A stretch of DNA of 64,000 bases, from NCBI GenBank assembly GCA_014529385.2, contig CM043949.1, positions 110,949,977 through 111,013,976 of the forward strand, written 5' to 3'. The first letter of the stretch is position 1; each line of letters opens with the position of its first letter. The DNA comes from Adiantum capillus-veneris. Taxonomy: Eukaryota; Streptophyta; Polypodiopsida; Polypodiales; Pteridaceae. This document shows, piece by piece, positions 1-11,606 of the stretch. The notes below the pieces were generated by a model. The model saw only the letters and a program-made list of their open reading frames with translations, was not told the DNA's origin and searched no databases. The position numbers and the translations under genes are program-made.

Positions 1-1346
1 CCAATATGGACTATTGTCCGAGCTGCTAGGTTGTGTTGTGATTCACCTTTGATATGGTAGTAGAACTCATACATGTTCTTGACTATACTAAATTAAAGTA
101 TGACTGTTATGAGAATAGTTGATTACTTCTTCTAACCCTTAGGTGAAGGCACCCACACCCTCTCAACTATGGTTTCAATGTTCCTTGGCTTGAAGATGGT
201 GAATTTTTTTCAGGCTCTTGGTTTGAGTACTTTTGTATAAAAATTGTTTGGTATAATGAATGCGTATTATACCACTTTTTTATTGACATAGTGTCTTTTG
301 TAATTTGAAAGGATTCTTTAGTAGACTGGTACTAGTATAGCAGTACTAGTATACCAGTACCAGTATAGCAGTATAGAATGCATGCATGGTCTTGACTATT
401 ATAAGATACTGTATGACTTGTATAACACCAGTACTACCAGTAGCAATACTAACATTGAAAACTTGACACCAGTACCAGTATACATATGCCAATATTGCAG
501 TATAGCAATACCAATATGCCAATACCAGTATAACAGTATAGTAGTATAGAACTCATGTATGTTCCTGACTATACTAAGTTGATATATGACTGGTATGAGA
601 ATAGTTGGCTACTTCTTCTGACCCTTAGGAGAGGGTTACCTTCTTAAGTATGGTTTTAATGTCCCTTGGCTTGAAAATGGCGGACTTTCTTCAAATTCTT
701 GATTTTATACTGGTGTATAAAGATTGTTATGTACTATGAATGGGAATCATACCACCTTTTCAATGACATACTTTTTAGTGTCTTTGTAAATTGAAAGGAT
801 TCTATAGTGTATCAATACCAGTATAGCAGTACTACCTGTACCAGTACTAGCATTAAAAAAAATTGATTGGTTTCCCTACAACCCTTTATAAATGAAACCA
901 TCTCTGAATAGATGTTATGATGTTTTACTATTTCTATACCAGTACTATTAGTACCAGTACTATACTAAGTCGATGTATGACTTGTGGGAATAGTTGGCTA
1001 CTTCTTCTTACTAGAACTAAAGATCAGAGACGTGCATCAATATACATATATATGTTATGGAAATACCATCTATGAACATATGTTATGGATCAGTACTAGT
1101 CCTAGTACTATGAGTACCACCGATACCAGTACTACCAGTACTATACTAAGTCAATGTATGACTTGTGGGAATATTTGGCTACTTCTTCTGACTAACACTA
1201 AAGATCTGAGATCAGTACTAGTACATCAGTATACGTTTATTTATTGTGGTTTTTACTACATCAGTACCAGCACCAGTACCAGTGATGGTTTTTTACTACA
1301 TTAGTACCAATATCAGTTATGATTTTTTACGACATCAATACTAATA

Positions 1347-1418
<72 letters not shown>

Positions 1419-2030
1419 CATATATATATATATACATATATATATAAATATATATATATATATATGCTATGATATATATATATTTTTCACTACATCAGTA
1501 CTACCAATATCAATACTATACTAAGTCAATGAATGACTTATCGGATTACTTGGCTACTTCTTCTAACTAGCACTGGAAATATAAGACCAATAATAGTATA
1601 CCAGTATACATATTTGAGTATTATAACGGTACCAATATATTGGTACCAGTATAGTAGTATGGGAGTATAGAATTCATACATATTCTTGACTATACTAAGT
1701 TGATGTATGAATGTTATGATATGAGTACTACTAGTACCAGCATTAACGGTGAAAATCTGAACCAATATATTTGTATACATATACCATTATTGTAATATAG
1801 CAATACTAGTATACCAGTACCAGTATAGCAGTATAGGAGTCTATAAATCACGCATAGGAGTCTATAAATCACACATATTCTTGACTATATGAAGTCATTG
1901 TAGCTGTACTATTTGTACCAGTACTAGCACTAAAAATTTGTGACCAATACCGATATACCAGTATACATATATCAATATTGCAATATAGTAGTACCAGTAC
2001 ACCAGTATAAAACTCGTGAATATTATCGAC
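1..2030. repeat. Degenerate CAGTA-rich minisatellite region
   Basis: The stretch is built from short, irregular copies of words such as ACCAGTACTAGTA, CCAGTATAGCAGTA and ACCAATA. Longer blocks recur as well: a block containing ACTATACTAAGT followed by ATGACT and GGCTACTTCTTCT appears near 85-130, 570-620, 960-1010, 1140-1190 and 1510-1565. This suggests a higher-order repeat of several hundred bases that has diverged. No convincing coding sequence is present; the short ORFs here are repeat translations. Confidence 0.75.
1350..1484. repeat. (TA)n microsatellite
   Basis: A nearly pure TA run with a few TACATA and TAAATA interruptions, embedded in the CAGTA-rich minisatellite. Confidence 0.95.
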
Positions 2031-2034
2031 TATA

Positions 2035-2660
<626 letters not shown>

Positions 2661-4157
2661 ACTTCTTTGTTCCTGTGCAATCATGTTGTTAGTGTTGTCT
2701 GCAACTTTGTCATTGTAGGCCATTCTTCGACTCGCCATTGAGGAGAAGTATGCTATGATCAGAAATTTGTGCTCCAATTCATTTGTCAAGTGATTTGAGT
2801 AGCATTTCCTTATTGTTGATGTAGAAGGAATATGTACAAGAGGATGGTGATAGGTGTCTTTAGATTAGGGTCTAAAACCTGGATGACCAAAGGGAAAAAA
2901 CCCGGGGGGAAAAAAAATGCCTTTGGTATACGCTCTTATTTGAGTTGAGCAATTGAACGGGAAGTACATGTTCATGAAAGGTGAGTGCTTGGGTGAAACA
3001 CGGAAAGAGTGCCTGATGCAAGTGCCAATTATGGGACACTCTATATGCATATGAGAAATTTGTCAACAAAAGCATGCAATGTGAAAGAAGGAGATGATGG
3101 GTGTTTCGAGGAATAAATGTAGCACATGTGACATCAAAAGATGTCTCAATAGCTTCCACCTTTCCAAGAAGGGTTTTCAATGTAGAAGTTTCTCTGCTCG
3201 TATCTCACTATGCTCAGTACGTGAGTGTCTTTTGGACCTTCTCCTTCACTTCACCAGACTTAAGTACTTAGACTTCGACTCTTTTGCTCACCTATACCAG
3301 CATGAGCGACACAACGTAAATATGCTCAACTCTTCCAGCTTGAGCAGTACCTAGAATAGCTAAGACGCTTAGACCACAGAGAATATTACTTGAAGCTTTG
3401 GGACTAACACCTCACTCATTTTGTGGCTTGACTACTCGACTCTGACTTGTATGACTTGTTGGTTGCATGTTGACACTGCTTTGTGACAAGTTCTTCGGAT
3501 GTTGTAGTGGCTGTTGAGGCATACTTCGTGAAGTTTCATCGTTTTCCTGTACCTTCTTCTCTTTGTAGTGCTCAGGCCTCTCGTCGGTCTTCTCTTCATG
3601 TGGATTATGGATTTTTTTTTTCTTAATAATAAACAAAGAAAATCTTAAAACAACTCAACAAAAGAAAAATCATTCAAATAGAAATCTAAATGCTATGTAC
3701 ACTATACACATGTTCCTAGGGGCTCATATATGGATCTTGTCCCCATACTCCTCTCTATCACTACTATGAGGGCATATAGTCTAAATTTCGTCAAAAAATT
3801 ATCACAATAAAACGCAAAAATTCAATGCATCTCACAAAACATTGCCCTCTAATAGTCATAATGTTAGGTCCGCATTCAGAATGCCTCCCCCCTTCCTATT
3901 TGGAGTCATCCTTTACGACAGGGTATCGCAAAGGGTATGTGTTGTGCTTGGGCAATTAAAAGTTGTGCCTATGCAGGCCTTGTAATGTAGCCCTATTATG
4001 CATACACAGTCAATGCATGGAAAAGATTTATGTTGTACAAGATGTGGGTATAAGCAATTTGCTTATTGGCATTTGTTGGTGAGGCTTCCTATTCTAAGCA
4101 ATGTAATGGTCTTTGAAGCTCCTGTATCATTGCTTGATTGAAGCGACTTGCTCTCTT
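2661..4157. other. No recognised gene; possible polypurine tract near 3,885
   Basis: Short ORFs on both strands resemble no family I know. At 3,884-3,899 the minus strand reads AGGAAGGGGGGAGGCA, which could be the polypurine tract of the minus-strand LTR element to the right. However, the sequence beyond it does not match the LTR seen at 11.6-12.5 kb, so the element's 3' end is not established. A 74-aa minus-strand ORF at 3,412-3,636 is Gln/Pro/Ser-rich and of unknown nature. Confidence 0.4.
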
Positions 4158-5063
4158 CTAACTGTACTGTAATCGTAGGAAGAATTGTAAGAATTCAAGC
4201 GGCGATGCACTGACAGCAGTTTTGTTGTTCTTCTTTGGGACCCATTTCTTTGCGATAATTGGTTGTTTTGTTGCTGACGCTCGTTTGGGAACCCATACTT
4301 GCCCGTGCTTCGTTTGTGTTTGAAGAGACTTCTTTGGGATCCACCTTTTTGTTGTGTGAGTCGACAGTGGTCTTTGCTTCAGCCCTTGTACGCTTGGTTG
4401 GGGACGGGATTCAGGCTTTGAAAGTTGATATTGTGGTTGTTTTGGAATGCAAATGAATTCCTGATTCTTTCGTGCTTGAATCATCTTCTTTGGAGCCCAA
4501 ACCTAAGTTGTGAAAGCTTGCAATTTTGTGATATTCTTACCCGTTCGTGCACGCTTTCCTTGTTTTTGTTTTGGTGTTGGATCTTGTGATTTGTCATTAG
4601 AGATCTTTGCCTTCTTGATCCATATATGTTTTTGGCCGATCTGGCTTTTTGGTTTCCAGATTTGTCGAGCTTTTTGGCTTTGACTTGTTGTCCTATTCTT
4701 TTGACCTGTCATGGATTTCTTTGGAGGGGTTGGTGATAGTGATGGCCTGAGTTGATGATAGGGGATGTCGTAAGATTCATCACTATCGCTACTATCCTCA
4801 GCAAGGTTGACTTCTTGTACTTTTTGTTGATTTTTTGGCTGGTAGTGGAAAGTTACTGTCTGTTTGCTCGTGGGTGGTAGTTTCTTGGAGGACTTTTCTA
4901 GCCCATTGATTAGAGCATTGTTAGCTTGTTTCTCTGGTCGTATTCCTCCTAAGTGAGTCTTTGCATCCTTATTAGGAGCCATGTATGAGGATGCTTGTGG
5001 TGGCTGTGTCTTCACCGAGGACTTTGGGATCCACTTTTGATGCACTTCGTGTAGTGATGACAT
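4158..5063 (-). pseudogene. Basic tail with W-x-P-K-K repeats (end of gag-pro polyprotein)
   Basis: Two ORFs in one frame (5,063-4,503 and 4,484-4,158) are separated by a single TAG at 4,503-4,505 and a short in-frame stretch. The motif recurs as KWIPKS, IWKPKS, VWAPKK (directly after the TAG), RWIPKK, VWVPKR and KWVPKK, in a Lys/Gln/Ser/Pro-rich background with one acidic cluster (EDSSDSDES). The TAG falls inside the repeat series, so the original protein almost certainly read through this position. The region overlaps the end of the protease ORF by 52 bases in another frame, so it is reached by frameshift or has been shifted by an indel. Function is unknown; the basic Trp repeats could bind nucleic acid, which is inference. 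Confidence 0.6.
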
Positions 5064-6703
5064 TGATTCCCGGGTCGTTGATCTTCTTGAAGCTCGAAGT
5101 GTTCTACAGAGTCATAGAACTCGTCGTCTTCTTCATCTTTTGATTCTCCACATTTCTTTGTTTGCTCCTTATTTTGAGATCTTGTTGATGTCTGGTTCTC
5201 TTCGTTTTCTTGGATTACACTCACTGCAAAATAAGGAATGACATCATAGCCATTTTCATCACAAAACTTTGTTGTGGGAGCATCCTCCCCGGCGCACACG
5301 TCCAGAGTAGCCAAGATGTGTTCCCATCCAAAAGGCTCTAACTCTTCTTCAGGAAATGGTTCTGGGATATAGTCCATATCCTCTATAACTTGCTCTAGGA
5401 TACATTCCTCACGTTTCAAGCTACCACATTGTGAAGCTCCACACATCCACAGCTCTTTAGGCTTACCTAACCAAGCTGGAAGGTCTGATCCTGCCACTGT
5501 GGCGGAATCAAACTCCTCCACCGGTGTTCTCGTCACATCCCTATAGCTATGGTCCCTCAAGTTTATCTTTGTTATGGTTTCCATATGTCTCAGGTATATA
5601 TGTTCATAACCCCAATCTTGGACCATTTTCAATTGTCGCATGAATGGTCTTCCCAGAATGATGTCATAGTTGTTCTTCTTGCCAAAGTCAACAATAGCAA
5701 AAGTGTGTTCATATTCAATGCCACAAGAAGTAACAAGTACTTTTTCTAGCAGTCCTAGGGGCTTTTCCTTGTGTCCGTCTACAAGCTGCAAGGTCATTCG
5801 TGTGGATATCAAGGCAGGTTTTCCCCATTTTTTCCAAACCTCTTTGGTTTCAATGGCGACACCAGCTCCACTGTCAAGGATTGCCATGGTTTTTACATTA
5901 TTGAATTCCATAGGAAGGGTGGTGTTTCCATCTTCTCCCTCGTAATACTCGCCTACCTTGTTTAATGGCACTGGCCTAGTATTTAGTTGAGGCATTTCAA
6001 GCTCTTTGATGCCTTCCTCAATTTGAGTCATTGGGGTTTTTACACCAAATTTCTCTAGACATTTACCCACATTAGCCCACATGTTTGGTCTTATTCTGAG
6101 CAACTCGGCTAACATTATTGTACAGGTGACTGGGGTAGATAGAATATCTACTAGCCCCTTTGAATCGATGGCTTTGTTGGGAGATAGTCTCTGTGATGGG
6201 ACTGCAACCACATATGACTTTGTCTCGTACTCTCCCATGTAGGACGGTAGTGTTCTTAGCGAATGGGGTTGACTATCCATAGATTTTACAGATCCTTTGT
6301 CGCCCCAACACGATTGCACGTCTAGATTCATTTGAGATCTAGTCTCAAATTCCTCTATTGGTGGTAGAAACACTCCTCGTTCATCACTAGTCTTGTCTAC
6401 TCGTCTTCTTAGGTCATCGGCTTCATTGGCCTCTCTGACTTGTTTCCACAATTCGTCAAGAACATCTATCTCTTTACAATCCTCAGGTATAGCTTGGTGA
6501 AATCCCTCGGAAGAGTTATCCATGGTATTCAGTACTATCCTTGGTTCTAAGGCTGGGTCTTTGAGGTTTGGTCTATGATCATGACTAGAATCTGGCTCTT
6601 TTAGTTCCTGGTTTGGTGGGATTACTTGTGTAGGCATGACACGAATCACATCCTCAGGTTTTGCAACTGGTGGTTCTAGTAAAGCTTGGGCTGTTTGAAT
6701 CAT
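5012..6703 (-). pseudogene. Retropepsin-like aspartic protease region of LTR element
   Basis: This 563-aa ORF lies in the same frame as the preceding zinc-knuckle ORF, separated only by TAG at 6,707-6,709 and one codon. At about residues 255-375 it carries a retroviral-type aspartic protease: the active-site motif AILDSGAGVAI and the second conserved motif YDIILGRPFM, with beta-strand spacing typical of gypsy PR. The N-terminal 250 residues and the C-terminal 180 acidic residues match nothing I know. In the family this protease cleaves the gag polyprotein. It ends at TGA, where the W-x-P-K-K tail continues in another frame. The active-site Asp is intact, but the polyprotein as a whole is interrupted by stops. 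Confidence 0.8.
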
Positions 6704-6706
6704 TTT

Positions 6707-8185
6707 CTAGCACATTTCAAACCTTTTCTTTTCTAGTTCCACATAGGGATATGTCATCCACGTGTGTTCTTGGGTTTGATTGTTTTTGAGCCTCACATCA
6801 TAGGCTTTCAAGAGGGCATCTAATGCCTCATTAACCTTGTCTGCCAACACAGGTCCTCCTGAACTAGCACTTCTCGGTCTCTCATCCGTGGATGGTTCTT
6901 GTAGAGGTTTAACCATCTGTGTAAGAGAAGGTGCCTCCTTTTCCTCATGTTGTTTTATCTTCTCCTCCGCTTCGGTAAGCTTCTCAGCTAGGGATTTTTG
7001 CTCTCGTTCCCTGCGTGCTTTCATCCTAGTCTTTCTAGCTTTCCAACTATTTCGTTTGCTCTTGGTTTTCTGACTAGGTGCGTCTGTCTTTGGTCCATCA
7101 TCTGTCTTTGGACTCATGTCACTTTCCGTGTTCTTTGTCTCTGGATTCTCATCAGATTTCCTTTGAGCTTGTGCTCTCGTAACTACTTGAACTGGTACAA
7201 CATTTTCATTTTCTGAGCTACTAGGGAGCTGAACAATCCCTAATGCATTTGTCATGATTTTCCTGATTTGGTTTGGGTTTTTCGGGCAATCGGGGATCAA
7301 GTGAGTGATGCCACACTCAAGACAATAGGCATTTACTTCAGTGATCTCTGTATGAGGACATTGTTTGACCAAGTGGTTGTCATGACTTTTGTGACAACCT
7401 GTCTCTGGTTGAGGAGATTCTTTTATCATTTCCTCTTGGCTATAAGCAAGCTTTGACCTAGATAAGCCGTTATTTGCAATGAATCGCAATGTCCTTTTGT
7501 CCATTTCATACCTTCTTTCTTTCGACTGAAACCCAGGAGGTGGAGGTTGTACCGGCCTCACCACTCCATGTGTTTCTCTCACATTTTGTTGCTCCGAAGA
7601 GTAGTACTCACTTTGGTTGCTATACCACATTGTAGCTGGTATTGGCGTTGGTTTATTTGATGCTTCCATCATTGGCATGTATCTCATGTCTACCTGCATT
7701 CTAGCACCTGGCAGCGGAGGTTGTTGTCCTAAGACAAGCCGTGGCCTTAAAACTCCTACTGGTCCTGGCGCATTCCCCGTAATGTATCTAGGTGGATTAG
7801 GTGCTTCTGGAACAGGTTGTACATACCTCTCCCTAGAATTTTCCATGCTATAATAGCACTCTTCTCCCATATGGTTCATCCATTTTCTCTCAATTTCACA
7901 CCACTTCGGCTCTCCCGAATCAGACCTTACAAGAGGAATCAACCTCTTGACCAAGTCGTCGATAAGCTTTTCTTGATCAATAGGTGTCGTTGGCTTGGTA
8001 ATGGACTCACTTATCTATGAAACACTGTGCTGAGAGGATGTGTCATCTCCTTGACTCTTTAAGTCCTTTTCTTTGTATGCCTCACAGTTATCCACTAGAT
8101 AAAGAGGAATCAACCTCTTGACCAAGTCGTCGATAAGCTTTTCTTGATCAATAGGTGTCGTTGGCTTGGTAATGGACTCACTTAT
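6707..8185 (-). pseudogene. Zinc-knuckle and linker region between gag and protease
   Basis: The region continues in frame after the gag TAG (8,186-8,188) and again after the duplicated TAG at 8,015-8,017, giving an open stretch down to TAG at 6,707-6,709. Near the middle of the open part are CHKSHDNHLVKQC and CLECGITHLIPDC; the second fits C-x2-C-x3-H-x4-C, a shortened version of the retroviral CCHC knuckle that binds RNA. The C-terminal half is Lys/Glu-rich with a probable coiled coil (SLAEKLTEAEEKIKQHEEKE). There is no ATG at the first open codon, which agrees with readthrough or lost coding continuity rather than a separate gene. The assignment rests on its position between gag and PR. 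Confidence 0.65.
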
Positions 8186-8273
8186 CTATGAAACACTGTG
8201 CTGAGAGGATGTGTCATCTCCTTGACTCTTTAAGTCCTTTTCTTTGTATGCCTCACAGGTATCCACTAGATAA
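7932..8273. repeat. 171-bp direct tandem duplication, two copies
   Basis: Copies are 7,932-8,102 and 8,103-8,273, with almost no differences (GTTATCC versus GGTATCC near the end). The unit is 57 codons, so it keeps the frame of the minus-strand polyprotein. Each copy contains the C-terminus of gag, the TAG stop and the first codons after it. The near identity shows a recent duplication. Confidence 0.93.
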
Positions 8274-9262
8274 AGAGCTTCTTTGATCAACTCGTTTAGC
8301 GTCATCCTCCTTATCATATGCAGATCCTTCTGAAGGTCCACATGTCTCATTCCCTGGATAAAGATCGGCAATAGTCGTGCTTGCGTAGGTAATTCCGCTC
8401 TCGGACAGAGCTTAACATATCTCTTGAGCCGTAATGATGCTTTGCGTACTGATTCATTCTCTTTCTGTTTGAATCTATGGATTTGCGAGACCGTGTTGTG
8501 AGCAATGCCTTTTGGCGAGAATTCTTCAATAAACTCCTCAAACAGCTCATCTAGGGTCTCAAAATCCCATTTTTCCACCGAGTCGAACCATGTAGCTGCA
8601 TCATCTTCTAGAGTCAATCCAAATCCCGCAAACTGTGTCGCAAAATCTGAAACTTCCTCTGCTCTAATCACTCTTCTAAAAGTCATTACGTGATCTCTCG
8701 GATCTTTATCTCCGGAGTATTTTCTGTTTACCCATTTCTGGACTTGGGATGGTCTAACTCGTTGATTGTCTACAAGTCTAACCAGAGACTCTCCCAATCC
8801 TTCTCTCGTTATCGCTCTTGAAGGGAATCCTGGTGGCTCTCTTCTTGGAATTCCTATAGGAATTCTCGTGTTTGGTGGAGGCATTTGTGGTCCTTCATTG
8901 ACCAAATATCCACCTCTTTCTAGTACAGTCTGTGGATTTGTGCTTTCTACAACTCTGTATTCTCGTCCATACTTGTCGACAACTATAGATCTCCATTGAC
9001 AGTCGACTCCATATGTGTAAACATATAAGAGCTTGTAATCCGTTATCTCTTCTAGGTATGGATCTGAGCACCTATAAAGATTGACCTCATTGTCGTCAAT
9101 GTATCTATATAGTCCTTCACTCTCATGACCAATCATCCAAACTCTCTCAACACGATGGATCTTTATCAATTGCAAGTTTGGAAGATCCATTGTGGGAGGA
9201 TATTCCTCTATCGTCAGGATCTCCAAGCTTGTGTAAGGTGCGTTTGAATCTAGGGTAGACAT
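8186..9262 (-). CDS. Gag (Retrotrans_gag family) of LTR element
   Basis: The 358-aa ORF opens with ATG at 9,262. Residues about 190-340 show the standard plant Retrotrans_gag pattern: FATQFAGFGLTLEDDAATWF, then LDELFEEFIEEFSPKG, SQIHRFKQKENESVRKASLR, RYVKLCP and a RMTLNELIKEALYLVDTCEAY end. This is the capsid-like assembly domain that packages element RNA. The N-terminal 180 residues (acidic and Tyr-rich, then an RRE/PPG stretch) are not recognised. The ORF ends at TAG inside a 171-bp duplication. Because the protein continues in frame beyond that TAG into the zinc-knuckle and protease regions, the stop is either a decayed codon (CAG to TAG) or a suppressed stop. The ORF is otherwise uninterrupted. 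Confidence 0.85.
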   Translation of the reverse strand: MSTLDSNAPYTSLEILTIEEYPPTMDLPNLQLIKIHRVERVWMIGHESEGLYRYIDDNEVNLYRCSDPYLEEITDYKLLYVYTYGVDCQWRSIVVDKYGREYRVVESTNPQTVLERGGYLVNEGPQMPPPNTRIPIGIPRREPPGFPSRAITREGLGESLVRLVDNQRVRPSQVQKWVNRKYSGDKDPRDHVMTFRRVIRAEEVSDFATQFAGFGLTLEDDAATWFDSVEKWDFETLDELFEEFIEEFSPKGIAHNTVSQIHRFKQKENESVRKASLRLKRYVKLCPRAELPTQARLLPIFIQGMRHVDLQKDLHMIRRMTLNELIKEALYLVDTCEAYKEKDLKSQGDDTSSQHSVS

Positions 9263-11586
9263 GATTTCTGGGCTTAAGAGCTTTTGCTTGGTTCAAGTAC
9301 ACTTAGTCCACTATGTTCAAGCTCTTTGGTTAGGGAAAAGTCGAAACTATGTCCAAAACCGCAATCGTTTCGTCACAATTCTCGCAAATTGTCTCTTTTA
9401 ATTGCCATCGGCATGCATTTAGTTCAAGTTTTGCTCTAAGATCTGTAGAGCCGCTCTCAGGCTACGTTTTGATATAAAAACTTTTTCAATCCGATACCGT
9501 TTGTGAAAGTTATGGCCAAAACAGTGAATTGCAGTTTAGAATGGTCAAAATGAGTCCAAATTCAATTTTGAAAGAAGATTTGGGATCTTTGTGACACTGT
9601 GAACACTTCTGTATAGTCAAAAGTACAGTTGGACCCTAAAAATGGCCTAGAGACATCCTACGCGTAGGATGTCTTTTTGCTCAGAATCTAACAAAATTTG
9701 GTCCAGAGACCCCCCTTAAGTCCAGCAACACAATGGTATGCTCAGATTTTAATTTGGACCTAAAAATGGCCTTGAGACATCCTACGCGTAGGATGTCTTT
9801 TTGCTCAGAATGACTTGAAATTTTCACCCCAGCTTCTCCTTGATGTGCTGATCAGAGTGGTGTGCTCATAGGTTGGTTTGGAGTCCTAAATCAAGCTGGA
9901 GATATCCTACGCGTAGGATGTCTAACTGCTCAGATTTTGTCCAAACATGCACTGTAGCTTCCCCTTGATGTGCTAAACTCACAGCTATTTTTACTTTTTG
10001 ATTCTGATACCTATAGGTTGGTCAAATGATCAAGAATCTGTTCCAAAAGCCTGATGTCTGTTCTGATGAATTCCCAAGTCAAAAAAACTCCAAATTGGAC
10101 CAAATTTGACTAGGAGGCTTGCCTAAGGCTATACAACACCCTGCTATGTCCACAGGAGAATTTTGGTCTCAGAATCATGCAATAGACATCCTACGCGTAG
10201 GATGTCTAACTGCTCAGAATTGCCCCAAATTTGAATCACAGACTCTCCTTAGGGTGTTGATCACAGTGGTATGCTCAAAGTTAAGTTTGGAGTGCAAAAT
10301 CACACATATGACATCCTACGCGTAGGATGTCTTTTTGGCCTGTTTGACCCCAAACTTGTCCCACAGCTTCCCCTTGATGTCAGTAACCCAGTGGTATGCT
10401 TAGATTTTGGTTTGGATTTCAAAAGTCCCAAATTTTAGTTGTTCTTGCCTTTTTCAGTCAAAAGTGTTAAAGTCCGCTTTGAACCCAATTTTCTCACCCA
10501 AATGAGCTGAAAACTCTCACATGCATTCAATACAACATTTAGAACATGCCTTTGGAGTCATCCTATGGCTTGGTCTCAAAATTATGCCTTGGACACAATT
10601 TGGGTAGGATGTCTGGCAATTCTCGTCTTTTGGCTTTGATCTGTCAAAATTTGGTCAAATTTTCACTTTCCAGGTGAAAATAGGATAAAACCTACCTTCT
10701 AAACACACTGGTAACCTCATATTTTCAAAAAAAAATCCAGATCACCCTGTAGACATCCTACGCGTAGGATGTCTATTGCTGATTTTTTGAGACTGAAGCG
10801 TCCCTGATGCTTCCTTATGCTCTCAGCAAGTGCAAGTATGCTTCACAATTGCAAAAACATGCAAAAATCACTCAATTAAGCCTTTGTTGAAATTTTACGT
10901 TCTCTGACTCCGCCTTTTGGCTTTTGGTCAACAAAAATAGGGAAAAACACCCAAGTCAATATGTTACTAGGGTAAAACCTATCCTCTGAACCCACTGGTG
11001 CAGTCAAAATTTTCAAATTTGGTCTCCAGAACCCCCTTGAGACATCCTACACGTAGGATGTCTATGTTTACAGAATTGCAGGTTTTCTTCACAGAACCCT
11101 TGCAAATGCTCTTTTATATGCACAGCATCAGTCAGTCATACAAAAATATCCACAAAAGCTTGTTTAATTCATTTTTACCCTCAAAAGCACACTTCTCCAT
11201 GATTTCAAATGCAATCAAGCAATTTAGCAAATAATTCAGTGTTGAATAGCTCTAGATCAAAATCGGATCACTTACCTAAAGCTACTCCTACAAATCATAT
11301 GGGGTTTTGCATCTATGAGTAGAAAAACGCTTCACTGCCACACACGGACTAGTAAACGCTTTTATCACCTCACAAATCACTTGACCGCCAACAACTACTC
11401 TAATCCACAGATCCTAACTAAACCTATCTAGTCGCAGACCCTCGGCAAGACACACGCTTCCTGGCTATCCACTTGATCGCGGAATATCCTCTTCCGGATC
11501 CACTTAAGAAAAACGCTTTCTTTAGCCGAAACTAAATCAAGCAACCATCACACGAGTGTTAGTAGGAAACCTACTTAGGTCCTTGT
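9263..11586 (-). other. Leader (5' UTR) of the minus-strand LTR element
   Basis: This 2.3 kb interval lies between the PBS and the gag ATG. It has no ORF worth calling and consists largely of diverged tandem repeat with embedded palindromes (separate entry). The position corresponds to where retroviruses and LTR elements keep RNA packaging and dimerisation signals. The length is large for a leader but not unheard of in plant gypsy elements. Confidence 0.7.
9600..11100. repeat. Tandem repeat array carrying seven copies of a 22-bp palindrome
   Basis: The palindrome is GACATCCTACG joined directly to its reverse complement CGTAGGATGTC. Copies, including an extra A...T pair where present: 9,651-9,674, 9,775-9,798, 9,900-9,923 (one mismatch), 10,184-10,207, 10,310-10,331, 10,751-10,774 and 11,040-11,063 (one G to A at the central CpG). 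A worn copy lies at 10,592-10,614, and half-like sites at 11,961-11,970 and 12,014-12,034. Start-to-start spacings are about 124, 125, 284, 126, 441 and 289, that is 1, 1, 2, 1, 3 and 2 units of about 125-147 bp. Between palindromes, blocks such as TGCTCAGAAT, CCCCTTGATGTGCT and GTGGTATGCTCAGATTTT recur but have diverged more than the palindrome itself. Confidence 0.93.
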
Positions 11587-11605
11587 GTCCCCGGCAGCGG
11601 CGCCA
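11587..11605 (-). promoter_or_regulatory. Primer-binding site, tRNA-Asp type
   Basis: The minus strand reads TGGCGCCGCTGCCGGGGAC, complementary to the 3' end of plant tRNA-Asp apart from one base (the common form is TGGCGCCGTTGCCGGGGA). It starts two bases after the LTR end TCCAACA, the normal spacing. In the family, minus-strand DNA synthesis is primed here. Confidence 0.9.
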
Positions 11606-11606
11606 A

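Noticed and set aside
3412-3636. 74-aa Gln/Pro-rich ORF as a small gene
   Set aside because: Low-complexity composition and no homology; more likely eroded element sequence.
9651-11063. Regularly spaced palindromes as a CRISPR array
   Set aside because: The spacing varies (124 to 441), the intervals are diverged copies of each other rather than unique spacers, and the context is a plant LTR element.
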